Source: Armatimonadota bacterium
GTDB taxonomy: Bacteria; Armatimonadota; Zipacnadia; UBA1398; JAKPQA01
Assembly: GCA_029547025.1 (NCBI GenBank)
Contig: JAKPQA010000114.1
Location: forward strand, 1-60,829
Length of the DNA: 60,829 nucleotides
Reading direction: 5' to 3'
The notes under the pieces are model-generated. The model was given only the letters and a program-made list of their open reading frames with translations, was not told where the DNA came from and ran no database searches. Each line of letters begins with the position of its first letter. Positions within the stretch are counted from its first letter, which is position 1. Of this stretch, positions 9,219 through 19,381 are shown piece after piece. Both the position numbers and the translations under genes were made by a program.

Positions 9219-10259
9219 CTACGGCACCACGATCTGCCGAGTGGTCCAGTTCACCAGACCTCCGCTGTCCATGACAGCGAGCAGGATCGTGTAGGTGCCG
9301 GGGCCCGCGTAGGCCGGCGGTGTCGCCGTCGGGTCATCCGACCATCCGGTCCACAGCAGCGGTTCGGGGAAGTCCTCGCCCTGGAAGTTCCAGTCCCACC
9401 AGAAGCGGAGACCACCCAGCCCATCCTCGTTGTCGGTCGAGGCCGAGGCATCCACGAACCCATTTGGGAATGTGCCATTCGGATTCGTGACCGTGAACGC
9501 GGGCTCGGGTGCCTGGTTCGTCGAGTGGATTACCAGCGTGAGACCCTGGGTCCACGTGGCGGTCGCCCCGGCAGCGTCGCGCACCTGCATCTTCACGGTC
9601 GCACGGTAGTTCTCCTGGGCCGTGGCCGGCGGCGTGACAGGGACGGGCGGACAGGCTCGGGCCTCGGCCTCGGTGAACACATGGTCGGTCACGGCGAGCG
9701 GAGCCCAGTTGGTGTCGAAGACGCCGTCACCCGTCCAGTCGAACCGCATCGTGATAGTGTCCGGGGGCTGCTCTTCGTCCCAGGACTCGGTGGGGTCGAA
9801 GCTCCAAATCGTGGATGCAATGTCGCCCGAACTCACGGCGTTGGAGCAGCGGGCATGCGGTGGTGAGTTAACCGCGTCGCCGCGGACCGTCACCACAGCT
9901 TCGGCCGTCGCGGTCTGGCCCGCCGCATTCCGGACGGTGATGGTGAAGGTGGCCTGGGTGCCCGCAATCGTGACCCACTTCACGGCGCGGCCCGAACCGC
10001 TCGCGCCCAAGGGGCCGGCATCGATCCCGAAGTTGGTGCTCACGATGTCCGTGGCGTTCGTCGTCGCCCACGTGAACTCCACATGCCCCTGGCTGATGCC
10101 CAGCGACGTGGGCTCTACGGAGAGCGTGACGGTCGGGGCTTCGCCCCCGCCCCCGCCCCCGCCCCCGCCCCCCCCATCCGTTACCGGCATGCAACTGGGC
10201 AGCAACAGCGAGAGCGCGCACAGCGCCCCAATACCACAGACCCTGACGCTACAGACCAT
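9219..10259 (-). CDS. lipoprotein with Ig/PKD-like domains
   Basis: The ATG at 10259 follows GAGGAGGA with about 9 bases spacing. The signal peptide ends in a lipobox (LLLPSC, Cys at about residue 23), so the protein should be lipid-anchored. A run of 11 Gly follows, then two or three beta-sandwich domains of PKD/Ig type with motifs such as TFTITVRNAAGQTATAEAVV, FDPTESWDEEQPPDTI and FVDASASTDNEDGLGGLRFW, the last being the classic PKD motif region. It ends with TYTILLAVMDSGGLVNWT. Such proteins bind surface polymers or space out other modules. No enzymatic motif is visible. It lies downstream of the GH51 gene in the same direction. Confidence 0.75.
   Translation of the reverse strand: MVCSVRVCGIGALCALSLLLPSCMPVTDGGGGGGGGGGGEAPTVTLSVEPTSLGISQGHVEFTWATTNATDIVSTNFGIDAGPLGASGSGRAVKWVTIAGTQATFTITVRNAAGQTATAEAVVTVRGDAVNSPPHARCSNAVSSGDIASTIWSFDPTESWDEEQPPDTITMRFDWTGDGVFDTNWAPLAVTDHVFTEAEARACPPVPVTPPATAQENYRATVKMQVRDAAGATATWTQGLTLVIHSTNQAPEPAFTVTNPNGTFPNGFVDASASTDNEDGLGGLRFWWDWNFQGEDFPEPLLWTGWSDDPTATPPAYAGPGTYTILLAVMDSGGLVNWTTRQIVVP
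10143..10175. repeat. CCCCCG hexamer repeat inside a coding region
   Basis: Four tandem CCCCCG units are followed by a run of eight C. On the minus strand they encode the poly-Gly spacer just after the lipobox of the gene at 9219-10259. The hexamer units change length without shifting frame, whereas slippage in the C8 run would shift frame. Confidence 0.7.
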
Positions 10260-10330
10260 GGCTATCAGTCCTCCTCAGTATCACTGCGGGCTGGCGCCAT
10301 CTGACGCCAGGGCCCGATCGGCTCCGTCCT

Positions 10331-12721
10331 TCAGTCCTTCGCCCCAATGCGCAGGATCGTCAGCGAGTGCGGCGGGAACGTCCGTGTGAAATCAGGGCCG
10401 GGAATGCTCACGTCCAGCTCGACGGGCGCCACCCTGTCAGGCCGGGCGAGCGAGTTCTCGTCGTCAGGCGAGTTCGAGGTGAGCACGAGGGCGCGACCGC
10501 GCCGGTCGAGTCGGCGTGCCCCGGCCAGCGTCGTCCGAGTCACCTGCGGCGCATCCGACAGGTTGACCACCTTCACGACCAGCTCGCCCCCGGACTCATC
10601 CCATCCGGCACTCGCCGCCATGATCCTCGGGCCCTTGTCCACCACGTCATGGATCAGCCTACCGTCCAGATAGCACCGGATGCGAGGGCCGGCGAGCTCG
10701 ATGCGAATGTCATACCAGTGCCCCGTCTTGACGTGACCATCCACCGGATCGCCCAGCGTCGTCTTGTTCCCACCAGCCGATCGCTCAATGGCGTGGCGCC
10801 GGTTGCCCCAGCCGCCGATGTTCCACCAGTACCAGTTGGCATCATCGCGCTCGCGGAACTTGATGAGGAACCCCTCGGCACCACTGAGCTTCCGCGCCTT
10901 GACCGAGTACGTATAGTCGACCCACGAGGTGTCGCCCGCCGAGGCCGAGGCGAACTGGATCGTACCCGTCTGCCGGTAGGCCCCGTCACGAATGCTCCAC
11001 TCGCCCGCCTGGGGCGTGAACCCGCCGGTGCCCTGGGCGAAGTCGGCGGCGTAGAGCACCCGGTCGCCGTGCGTTACGCGGACCTCCCTGAACTCGGCCT
11101 GCGTGTCCCAGGTGGCGAGACCAATGCGGCCCGGCTCGACGACCGACGAGTCACCGCAGACCAGATCTGTCGGCAGCACGACATCGACCCGGTTCCGACC
11201 GAACAGACGCTGGACATGGTAGGACGGGGTGCCGTAGCACGACACGCTGTCAAAGACGATGGCGTCCGGGTTCCACGTCCGTTTGCTCACATGCACGAAC
11301 AGCGGAGCGTAGGACGCCATCACGACGATGTCCGAGTTGCGCTCCATGCCCGTCATGAAGGCGGCCTCGGCCACGGCTGCTCTGAGGTTACCCTGACCGC
11401 ACCCTTGGGTTACCGCGTACTCCCCCACGTAGACACGTGGCCCAGATCGGTCGTAGGAGTCATACCGATCCGCGTTGGCGGCGAACCATTCAGGGGTGTT
11501 GTAGTAGTGCTCGTCGATGACCTCGACGGGCGCGCTCGATACACGGGCATTTGCGATCAGGGTTACCTCCGGGTGGCGTTCCTTGATGGCCCTGTAGAAC
11601 CGGGCATAGCGCTCCTCATAGCCCGGCCCCCAGTTCTCGTTCCCGATCTCGACGTACCTGAGGCCGAAGGGCTCGGCGTGGCCGTTCCGCGCCCGGACGC
11701 GCCCCCAAGTGGAGTCCACCGGCCCGTTGGCGTAATCGATGGCATCGAGAGCGTCCTGCACCCACGGCTCCAGTTCGTCCATGGGCACGGCGGGACCGTT
11801 GCGCGCTTGGCACGCCATGCCACAGTTGATCACAAACAGCGGCTCGGCGCCCAGATCCTCACACATCTGCAGGTACTCGTGGAATCCGAGACCATCGGTC
11901 GACCAGTAGTCCCACAGGTTCCAGTGCCCCGGCCGCTCGACCGGATCGCCGATGGTCGTCTTCCATCGCCACGCGTTCTCCAGGTCGGGCCCCTCAACGA
12001 AGCACCCGCCTGGGAAGCGCAAGAAGGCGGGCTTGGTATCCGCTAGCATGGCGGCCAGGTCGGGCCGCAGGCCGTTGGCGCGGTGCTTCCAGGTGTTCCG
12101 CGGGAACAGCGACACGTGATCGAGCCACAGCGTTCCGCGGTCGGACACAGCGATCACCAGGCGCGCATCGGGGCAGTCGGCCGAGGCCCGCAGCGTGCAC
12201 GCATAGCGTCCCCACTCGGTCGATAGGCCTTCCACCTCCGCTTGGGCCAGCACCCTCCCGGAGGCGTGCTCGAGTGAGACTCGAACCGTGCCACCCAGGT
12301 CGGGGCTGCGCCGGGCGCAGAAGGACAAATCGTACTCCTCGCCCCGGCGCGCGCCAATGCCGAAGTAGCCCTCATTGGCCACCGCCACTCGGCCGTCGCG
12401 GCAGCGGTCGACGCGCAGTCGCAGCGACCGTGGGCTCACCTCAGAGACCGGCCGAGAGTCATCGAGCGCCATCTCGCCGGCCCCATCGCCCTCGGTGATG
12501 AGCCGCCAGCTTTCGAGCGGCCGCGGGCCGTCGAAGGAGCGATTCCGTACGAGCTCGGCGTAGAGCCCGCCATCGCCGGCGTGATTGATCTCCTCGAAGA
12601 ACAGCCCCCAGAGCGTGGGGCTGGACCGGAAGCCGGGCGCATCGCAGTGTACCGTCAACTCCGCCGCCGCCGGCGCCGGCGCCGTGGCGAGTGTCAGCAG
12701 CGTTCCCATTGCGATCATCAT
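10331..12721 (-). CDS. alpha-L-arabinofuranosidase-like GH51 glycoside hydrolase
   Basis: The ATG at 12721 has a perfect AGGAGGA five bases upstream, which decides the start over upstream in-frame ATGs at 12745 and 12811. The 796-residue product has a signal peptide (IAMGTLLTLATAPAPAAA). The family signature LWGLFFEEINHAGDGGLYAE follows, then a carbohydrate-binding-like insert, then the GH-A barrel with acid/base EIGNENW (E362) and nucleophile YVGEYAV (E434). The C-terminal part includes a laminin-G/concanavalin-like sheet (YTYSVKARKLSGAEGFLIKF) and the beta-sandwich typical of GH51. The predicted role is release of arabinofuranose from arabinan or arabinoxylan outside the cytoplasm. It is probably co-transcribed with the hydrolase gene upstream (178-base gap). 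Confidence 0.88.
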   Translation of the reverse strand: MMIAMGTLLTLATAPAPAAAELTVHCDAPGFRSSPTLWGLFFEEINHAGDGGLYAELVRNRSFDGPRPLESWRLITEGDGAGEMALDDSRPVSEVSPRSLRLRVDRCRDGRVAVANEGYFGIGARRGEEYDLSFCARRSPDLGGTVRVSLEHASGRVLAQAEVEGLSTEWGRYACTLRASADCPDARLVIAVSDRGTLWLDHVSLFPRNTWKHRANGLRPDLAAMLADTKPAFLRFPGGCFVEGPDLENAWRWKTTIGDPVERPGHWNLWDYWSTDGLGFHEYLQMCEDLGAEPLFVINCGMACQARNGPAVPMDELEPWVQDALDAIDYANGPVDSTWGRVRARNGHAEPFGLRYVEIGNENWGPGYEERYARFYRAIKERHPEVTLIANARVSSAPVEVIDEHYYNTPEWFAANADRYDSYDRSGPRVYVGEYAVTQGCGQGNLRAAVAEAAFMTGMERNSDIVVMASYAPLFVHVSKRTWNPDAIVFDSVSCYGTPSYHVQRLFGRNRVDVVLPTDLVCGDSSVVEPGRIGLATWDTQAEFREVRVTHGDRVLYAADFAQGTGGFTPQAGEWSIRDGAYRQTGTIQFASASAGDTSWVDYTYSVKARKLSGAEGFLIKFRERDDANWYWWNIGGWGNRRHAIERSAGGNKTTLGDPVDGHVKTGHWYDIRIELAGPRIRCYLDGRLIHDVVDKGPRIMAASAGWDESGGELVVKVVNLSDAPQVTRTTLAGARRLDRRGRALVLTSNSPDDENSLARPDRVAPVELDVSIPGPDFTRTFPPHSLTILRIGAKD

Positions 12722-12898
12722 CGCAGTCCTCCTGTCAAGAGCCATCCCGGGAACGAGCCCGACAGGGCGGCACCAGCCTGTGGCTGGCTCGCCCTGTTCG
12801 GCCCCCCGCACACCCTCCGCACGACAGAGGGAAGACTGCCCGGGACAGGGCCCCGTAGCGGAAATGGCACTGTCCAGCCCACTCGGAGTGCCGTGCGG

Positions 12899-15406
12899 CT
12901 ATGCCCCTTCCGCCCACGCCGATTCGCCGGCCTCCACCGACCAGTCGTTCCCGAAGAAGCCGGCTCCGACCAGCCCTTCGGTGCCACGGCTCAGCAACGT
13001 CGTGCGGCAGACAGTCCAGTCGGGCAGTGCCACACCCGAAACGAAGTAGGGCATTCGTTCGGTCAGCCGCAGGCCCGACATCCCCGTGCCGGCGACCACG
13101 CCCACGTGCGTGTCGCTGCTTGCCCCGGGACGAACGAACAGGCACGCCAGATCGTCGCCCTCCAGTCTACGGTTGCCGACCCGCAGGCTGCCTCGCCGCA
13201 CCTGCACCGGGCTGTCGCGGAGCAGGACCTCCCAGGCCCTGTTGGTATCCGCATTGCCGTAGAGGATGATGCTGCGGTCGGGGCCGAGCTCTCGGGCCTC
13301 CGTGTCTGCCACGATGTCAACCGAGCCGTTCGCGCGGTACCAGAATGCCTCGGCGTCATAGCGCGCCTTGGCCATCGACCAACGGTTTTCGTTGGCCGTG
13401 CCGCCGGTGCCGTAGACGAACGCCACGCGGTTGCGGAAAGCCTCTTTGAATGGCCCGCCCCTTCGCGGGCTCTTCTCGACCGACGACGGCGGCCGGGCGC
13501 AGACCCGCCAGCCGTTGCCGACGCGCTCGAACCGGAGTTCGGAGCCTGGCCCGCCGGCATCGATGCCGGTGAGAGGACACCCGTCGAGCTCCACCGAGAC
13601 GGGCCCCGCTGCGGGTAGCGCATCGAGCCGGATGCCCAGCCGGTGCACGTTGCCCGTAGTGCCCACGAACCGTCGGCTGGCCGGGTCGACGCCGATGTCC
13701 ACCGTGCTCAACTCGAATGCCCGAAGTTGCGTCTCGACCGTTACCCAGTGGCAGTCGGCGGAGACGCTCGGGCTGAATGTGGCGAACTGCACACGCCGAA
13801 CGGCAGCCGTGCAAGGCACGGCGTGGCGGGCGAAGAAGTCAAACATGGGCGCCCAGTCCACGCAATCGGCTCCCGGCTCATCGGAGACGTCCCACCAGTG
13901 CCCCGCACCGGGCTGCTCGTGGTACACGAAGTCCCTGTGGAACCTCGTCAACCGCTCGACCCAGCTCCGAGCCTCGCGGACGGGCACGTTGTCATCATCC
14001 GCCCCGTGCAGGACGTAGACGCCATGGTGTGCGTAGTTCGGGGCCAGGGCAGGCGTGTCGCTCGGCGACGACGTCCGGCGGATCAGCTTCTCGACGGGCG
14101 AGCCGCCCTCTCGCGGGCCGCCGCCACCATACGACATCAGGCTCGCCCAGCCCGCACTCGGGCCGATGGCCGCGAAACGATCGGGAAAGCATGCACCCAG
14201 GTGCCACACGCCATGGCCGCCCATCGAGTGCCCGGTCAGGTACACTCGCGAGGGGTCGGTGTGAAGCGTCCTCTCGGCCTCCTCGAGCACCTCGATGGCG
14301 TCCCATCGCCCCCAATCCTCCCAGTCGAACCCATAGGGCCGTCGGTTAGTCGGTGCCACCAGGTAACCCCAGGACTTGGGCGAGTAGGCATCTGCCTGGC
14401 CGATGGCTTCGACGCCGGCACCGTGGAGGGTCAGAAACAGCGCCGGACCACGGCAGCCAGGTTGTCCCGATGGCGGCATGACTCCGTAGTACTGAACGCT
14501 CCCATCTACGGCGCTGAGGAAGGTGACCTTGCGCGACTCCGCCGGCCGACGGACGCGCAGGTCGAGCCGCCCGACATCCAATGTCCTCTGTCCGGCCCCA
14601 CTGCCGGACACCAGCGCCAGCCGGAGCCGGAGAGTGCCACCCTCTCGCCGGGCCGGCGCGGCGATGCGGAAGCCCACCTTCCGCGTGGCCAAGGGCAACA
14701 GCGGGGGAAGTGGCGTCCGAACCGCCTGCCCTCCCTCGGCCAGCGAGACGAGGCTGAGGTCGCGGGCCGTCTCGCCCGTGGCGTTCAGCACCACCACCGC
14801 GCCCCATGTGTCGGCCGCGCGGCCGACGATCAGGTCCGGCATCGTCGGGTCGGCGAGGTTGAGCAGCGCGGGCGACACGGCGCGGGTTAGGCTGGCGCGG
14901 AACCCCCGCCCCACCAGGAAGAGCAGATCGTTGGCCCCTGCGTGAAGCGCCACGGGCAGTTGGACATAGCCGTTGTGGTAGGGGTCACCTACCCGCAACT
15001 CACCGTTCACATAAACGGCGCTATGCCCCTGGGCCTCGAGGATCCAGACGCCGGGCTCCGGCGGCGTGATCGCCGCATGGGCATATCCACCCCACAGGGC
15101 GTCGTCCTCGAACCAGCCATCGGCGTTGGCCTCAACGGTCTTCCACGTCCGTGTTGAGCCGTCCGGCATGGTGAGCTCGTCACCCTCGTGCGGCACCGAC
15201 CACGTGCCCGTGACGATCTGATGCTCGACGGCATCGGTGCGCGTGGCTGACCGGCCGGCGCGCAGCACCATGGGGACAGCCAGGGCCCTACGGACCACGA
15301 CCTCGTCAGCCGGGGCGGCCGGGCACCGCTGGGGGCTGCACAGCGATACCAAAGCCACGACCGCCGGTAACGCCGGCAGGCTCGATCTCCGTCGGCTCCG
15401 GTTCAC
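12899..15406 (-). CDS. secreted alpha/beta-hydrolase (prolyl-oligopeptidase/esterase type)
   Basis: The GTG at 15406 follows GAGGAGGGG with 6 bases spacing. The N-terminus NRSRRRSSLPALPAVVALVS then forms a signal peptide. The product has about 835 residues. The first 280 are beta-rich (VYVNGELRVGD, jelly-roll-like). A peptidase S9/esterase fold follows with the nucleophile elbow LTGHSMGGHG (S394), a later Asp in HGADDDNVPV and the catalytic His in GAGHWWD. The C-terminal 270 residues are another beta domain (SRGTEGLVGAGFFG near the end). By context it is likely a carbohydrate esterase acting on plant polysaccharide, but a peptidase cannot be excluded. It is divergent from azoR. Confidence 0.75.
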   Translation of the reverse strand: MNRSRRRSSLPALPAVVALVSLCSPQRCPAAPADEVVVRRALAVPMVLRAGRSATRTDAVEHQIVTGTWSVPHEGDELTMPDGSTRTWKTVEANADGWFEDDALWGGYAHAAITPPEPGVWILEAQGHSAVYVNGELRVGDPYHNGYVQLPVALHAGANDLLFLVGRGFRASLTRAVSPALLNLADPTMPDLIVGRAADTWGAVVVLNATGETARDLSLVSLAEGGQAVRTPLPPLLPLATRKVGFRIAAPARREGGTLRLRLALVSGSGAGQRTLDVGRLDLRVRRPAESRKVTFLSAVDGSVQYYGVMPPSGQPGCRGPALFLTLHGAGVEAIGQADAYSPKSWGYLVAPTNRRPYGFDWEDWGRWDAIEVLEEAERTLHTDPSRVYLTGHSMGGHGVWHLGACFPDRFAAIGPSAGWASLMSYGGGGPREGGSPVEKLIRRTSSPSDTPALAPNYAHHGVYVLHGADDDNVPVREARSWVERLTRFHRDFVYHEQPGAGHWWDVSDEPGADCVDWAPMFDFFARHAVPCTAAVRRVQFATFSPSVSADCHWVTVETQLRAFELSTVDIGVDPASRRFVGTTGNVHRLGIRLDALPAAGPVSVELDGCPLTGIDAGGPGSELRFERVGNGWRVCARPPSSVEKSPRRGGPFKEAFRNRVAFVYGTGGTANENRWSMAKARYDAEAFWYRANGSVDIVADTEARELGPDRSIILYGNADTNRAWEVLLRDSPVQVRRGSLRVGNRRLEGDDLACLFVRPGASSDTHVGVVAGTGMSGLRLTERMPYFVSGVALPDWTVCRTTLLSRGTEGLVGAGFFGNDWSVEAGESAWAEGA

Positions 15407-15588
15407 ATCAGACCCCTCCTCGCACGACGGTCCCAGCGTTCGGCACCGAGGATCAATTCGCCTTGGGGCACCCTCTGGATCTGGGGCGCCGGAACGGTCC
15501 GCGAGGGTGGGGTGTTGCATACCACAGAGAGTGCGTGAAGGGTATCCGTCCGCCCCCATTCAGCACGGGATCACCGGAGGAGAGGCCA

Positions 15589-16221
15589 ATGGGACAGCTA
15601 CTCTACATACAGGCGTCACCGCGGGGGGATCGCTCGTATTCGGTTTCTGCAGCCCACGCGTTCATCGACGCATACCGGTCCGCCCACCCGGACGACATGG
15701 TGACGACCCTGGATGTCTTCGAGAGGGACCTGCCGCCCTTCGACGGCTTCATGCTCCAGGCCAAGTACACCGTGCTGCACGGTGCTTCACCCACGGGCGA
15801 GGAGCGCGCCGCGTGGGACCAGGTCACGGCCATCGTCGACGAGTTCAAGGCCGCCGACCGCTACCTCATCGCCACGGGCATGTGGAACTTCAGCATTCCC
15901 TATCGGCTGAAACAGTACCTCGACATCATCGTTCAACCGGGTCTGACGTTCACCTACTCGGCGGAGCGGGGCTACCAGGGCATGGTCACAGGGAAGCCGT
16001 TGGCTCTGATATGCGCTCGGGGTGGCGAGTACCCGCCGGGCACCCCGGGCGCGGCGCTCGACTTCCAGAGGCCATACCTGGAGACGGTCCTCCGCTTCAT
16101 CGGCTTCGAGGGTATCCGGACCGTGGTTATCGAGCCCACACTGATGGGTGGGCAGGAGGCGGCCGAGCGGGCGCGGTCGTCCGCGCTGGCTAGGGCTGCG
16201 GAGTTGGGAGCGGAGATCTAG
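15589..16221 (+). CDS. azoR: FMN-dependent NADH:quinone oxidoreductase / azoreductase
   Basis: The ATG at 15589 follows GGAGGAGAGG. The 210-residue length matches the AzoR family (about 200). The flavodoxin-like fold is indicated by LLYIQASPRGDRSYS (phosphate-binding loop for FMN), PMWN-equivalent TGMWNFSIPYRLKQYLD and a C-terminal glycine-rich ARGGEYPPG loop that in AzoR contacts FMN. The cytoplasmic enzyme reduces quinones and azo compounds using NADH. The genes around it are unrelated, and it ends 12 bases before the convergent dnaE2 stop. No regulatory site was recognised. Confidence 0.85.
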   Translation: MGQLLYIQASPRGDRSYSVSAAHAFIDAYRSAHPDDMVTTLDVFERDLPPFDGFMLQAKYTVLHGASPTGEERAAWDQVTAIVDEFKAADRYLIATGMWNFSIPYRLKQYLDIIVQPGLTFTYSAERGYQGMVTGKPLALICARGGEYPPGTPGAALDFQRPYLETVLRFIGFEGIRTVVIEPTLMGGQEAAERARSSALARAAELGAEI

Positions 16222-16233
16222 GGCCGGGCCGGG

Positions 16234-19200
16234 TCACGGCACCCATGAACTCCACTTCGGCGCCATGCTCGCCGGCGCGTGGCCTCCGAACTGCAGCTCC
16301 TGGATACTCATCGCCACCATGCTGTCGGGGCGGCTGCTGCCGTTCCGGCCCTCCTTCCGTCCGGTTACGACGACGGCCGGACGCGTGAACAGGGGCTTCC
16401 CATAGCGCTGGTAGACCGACTCGAACACGGTGACATCCATCAACCCAGTCTCATCTTCAAGGGTGAAGAAGGCCACCGTGCGTCCGCTCCTCGTTGGCGG
16501 CCGGTGGGGACGGACGGCCAGGCCGGCCACGCGGACACTCCCGTTCCGCTTCCACTGAGTGGCTTCTGCGATGGTGGCCACCCCCCGACCTCTCAGGTTC
16601 CTTCGGAGTACCTCCATGGGGTGACGCCGAAGCCCAAGGCCCAACACCTGAAACTCGTGCCACCACTTCTCATCGGCGGTGAACTCCGGCACGCGATGTT
16701 GCCGCCCGGTGGAATCACCCGGGAGATCCAGCCGCTCCGAACCGCCATCTCTGACCACTCGTCCGAGCTCCCACAGGAGGCGGCGCCGGTTCGGGCAGAG
16801 CGAATCGAACGCCCCAGACAGGATCAGGTCGCGCCCGAGATCCTGATCCGGACGCACCCGCCGGCAGAAATCGACGAACGAACGGAATGGGCCGTGGGCC
16901 TGGCGTTCGGCGAGAATCTGCTCGCGGCGGATAGCCCCCATGCCCCTGATCTGCGAGAGCGAGACGCGTATGGCGCCGCCCTCCACCGTGAAACCCAGCT
17001 CACTCCGGTTCACATCCGGCCCCAGCACCTCAATGCCGCGCCGCTTGGCTTCCCACAGTAGCGTGTTGGGCGGGTAGAAGCCCATGGGCTGGTGGGACAT
17101 CAGGGCTGCGTAGAACTCGGCCGGGTAGTGGGCCAAGAGATAGGCCGTCTTGTAGGCGGTGTCGGCGAATGCGGCCGCATGGGCCTCGCAGAAACCATAG
17201 CCGGCATACGACCCGATACACTCATAAACCGACTGGGCCACATCCTCCCCAATCCCTCTCGCTCGGGCCCGCTCGATGAACTGATGACGCATCTCGACGA
17301 GCTCGTCAGCCATGCGGTAACGTGTCATGGCCCGGCGCAGCTTGTCGGCCTCACCGGGCGAGAATCCCCCGATGGCTGTGGCGATCTCGATGACCTGCTC
17401 TTGGAACAGCACCACGCCGTAGGTCTTGCCGAGGATGCGCTCGAGGGCCGGATGGGCATAGGTCACCGGCTCGCGCCCCTGCCGCCGGGCGATGTACGGA
17501 TCGACCATGTTCGCACTGATCGGGCCCGGACGGATCAGCGCCACGCTGGCGATCAGGTCCTCGAACCGGTCGGGCCGCAACCGAGCGTGGAGCGCCTTCT
17601 GCGCTGGGCTCTCGAGCTGGAACATGCCCACCGTATCGGATGCGGCGATGCGCCGGTAGGTCTCCACATCGTCAAGCGGGAGGGTGTCGTAGTCGAACTC
17701 AGGCTCCCGCTGCCGGATCAGCCTCACCGACGTCTCGACCGCCGAGAGCATCCGCAGGCACAGCAGATCGAGTTTCACCATCCCGAGATCCTCAATGTCG
17801 TCCTTGTCGAACTGAATCACGGGGATGTCTTTGGCGGCCATCTGCACCGGTGTGAGGTCGAGTAAAGGCTCTCGCGTGATCACCAGGCCGCCCAGGTGGG
17901 TCGAGAGATGCCGTGGGAAGCCCGCCAGGACGCGCGAGATCCGCAGGAGCTGTTCATAACGCTCCCGGGGGAGCCCACTGTCGCGCAACTCCGGGTAGCG
18001 GTCGAAGGCTTCCTCGATGGCCTCGGCCGAGCAGTAGGGCATGTGCCGGGCCAGGCGGTCGATCTCTTCAGGCGGGAGCCCCATGGCCTTCCCCAGATCG
18101 CGCACCGCGCTCCGGGCGCGGAATGTGTTGTAGGTCGCCACGCCCGCCACGTGTTCCTGCCCGTACTTCCGCAGCACGTAGTGCATCACGTCGTCGCGCT
18201 TCTCGGCCTCGAAGTCGATATCGATATCGGGCATGGCCGCACGCTCGAGGCTCATGAAACGCTCGAAGAGCAACCCGCGCTGAATGGCGTCAACTGAGGT
18301 GATCCCCAGGCAATAGGCCACCGCGCTGTCGGCGGCTGAGCCGCGCCCGGCGTGGCGGATTCCCCTGCGGTCTGCGTAGTCCAGCAGATCCCACACGATG
18401 AGGAAGTAGTCGTCGAAACCAAGCTGACTGATGACCCCAAGCTCGTGCTCCAGTCGCTGCCGAATCACAGGGGTGACCATGCCATAGCGCCGCCGGGCGC
18501 CCTCCCACACCAGCCGGCGGAGCATGGCCTGAGCGGTTTCGCCTGTGGGAGTCTCGAATGCGGGCAGATGATGTTCGCCCGGCCGGAGCGCGGGCTCACA
18601 TTGGGCGGCGATGTCCAACGTGGCTCTGAGCGCATCCGGGCAATCAAAGAAGCACTCGGTCATCTCCGCCGGCGAACGGAGGAAGCACTGGGCGTTGAGC
18701 CGGCGCTCGGGGTGGACATCATCCAGCCGTGTGAGCGTGCGGGCACACGTTAGTACATCATGGACAGGGAAGTCCTCCCGCGTCAGGTGGTGCACGTCAT
18801 TGGTGGCCACCGTGCGCACACCCAGCGTCTGGGCAAGCTCCGCCAACTGGGTGGTCAGTGTCCGGCCACCTGGCAGACCGACGTTCTGGAGTTCCACGAA
18901 GAACCGCTCGGGGCCGAAGATGCCTTTCAATCGCCTGCCCCAGCTCAGTGCCTCATTCCATTGCCGCCGGCGCAGATGTGCGGCCAGAAGTCCCTTGCGG
19001 CACCCGGAGAGCGCGATCAGGTCCGCGTGATACGACTCCAGCGTATCCACAGTCGTCGCCGGGTGGAGGCGCTCCTGCGAGAGGTGCCCGTGGGTGATGA
19101 TCCGGCACAGATGGGCATAGCCCCGGGGACTCTGTGCCAGAAGGGTGATGTGATACCCGCTCTCCAGCGTTACCTCGGCCCCGGTGATGGGACGGATGCC

Positions 19201-19371
19201 GACACTCTCACATGCCTGGTGAAACTGCACCGAAGCCGACAGGTTATCGTGGTCCGTCATGGCCAATGCGGGCATGCCAAGCGATGCGGCGGTCTCAGCA
19301 AGATCGCGGATCCGTGCCGCGCCATCGAGGAACGAGAACGGTGTGTGGACGTGCAAATGGACGAAGGACAC
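16234..19371 (-). CDS. dnaE2: error-prone DNA polymerase III alpha subunit
   Basis: The GTG at 19371 follows GAGGGGG and lies 10 bases after the stop of the preceding gene. The roughly 1045-residue product matches DnaE2 length. It begins with the PHP domain (HLHVHTPFSFLDG, residues 5-17; also TDHDNLS). The polymerase active-site carboxylates are in PDIDIDF (D382, D384, D386). The finger and tRNA-like motif HAGRGSAADS and the helix-hairpin-helix region near GFCEAHAAAFADTAYKTAYL follow. An OB-fold comes at the end (VRVAGLAVRPHRP, FFTLEDETGLMDVTVFE). DnaE2 makes damage-induced mutations together with ImuB. It is the last gene of a three-gene operon behind an SOS-type promoter. Confidence 0.93.
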   Translation of the reverse strand: MSFVHLHVHTPFSFLDGAARIRDLAETAASLGMPALAMTDHDNLSASVQFHQACESVGIRPITGAEVTLESGYHITLLAQSPRGYAHLCRIITHGHLSQERLHPATTVDTLESYHADLIALSGCRKGLLAAHLRRRQWNEALSWGRRLKGIFGPERFFVELQNVGLPGGRTLTTQLAELAQTLGVRTVATNDVHHLTREDFPVHDVLTCARTLTRLDDVHPERRLNAQCFLRSPAEMTECFFDCPDALRATLDIAAQCEPALRPGEHHLPAFETPTGETAQAMLRRLVWEGARRRYGMVTPVIRQRLEHELGVISQLGFDDYFLIVWDLLDYADRRGIRHAGRGSAADSAVAYCLGITSVDAIQRGLLFERFMSLERAAMPDIDIDFEAEKRDDVMHYVLRKYGQEHVAGVATYNTFRARSAVRDLGKAMGLPPEEIDRLARHMPYCSAEAIEEAFDRYPELRDSGLPRERYEQLLRISRVLAGFPRHLSTHLGGLVITREPLLDLTPVQMAAKDIPVIQFDKDDIEDLGMVKLDLLCLRMLSAVETSVRLIRQREPEFDYDTLPLDDVETYRRIAASDTVGMFQLESPAQKALHARLRPDRFEDLIASVALIRPGPISANMVDPYIARRQGREPVTYAHPALERILGKTYGVVLFQEQVIEIATAIGGFSPGEADKLRRAMTRYRMADELVEMRHQFIERARARGIGEDVAQSVYECIGSYAGYGFCEAHAAAFADTAYKTAYLLAHYPAEFYAALMSHQPMGFYPPNTLLWEAKRRGIEVLGPDVNRSELGFTVEGGAIRVSLSQIRGMGAIRREQILAERQAHGPFRSFVDFCRRVRPDQDLGRDLILSGAFDSLCPNRRRLLWELGRVVRDGGSERLDLPGDSTGRQHRVPEFTADEKWWHEFQVLGLGLRRHPMEVLRRNLRGRGVATIAEATQWKRNGSVRVAGLAVRPHRPPTRSGRTVAFFTLEDETGLMDVTVFESVYQRYGKPLFTRPAVVVTGRKEGRNGSSRPDSMVAMSIQELQFGGHAPASMAPKWSSWVP

Positions 19372-19381
19372 GGAATCCCCC

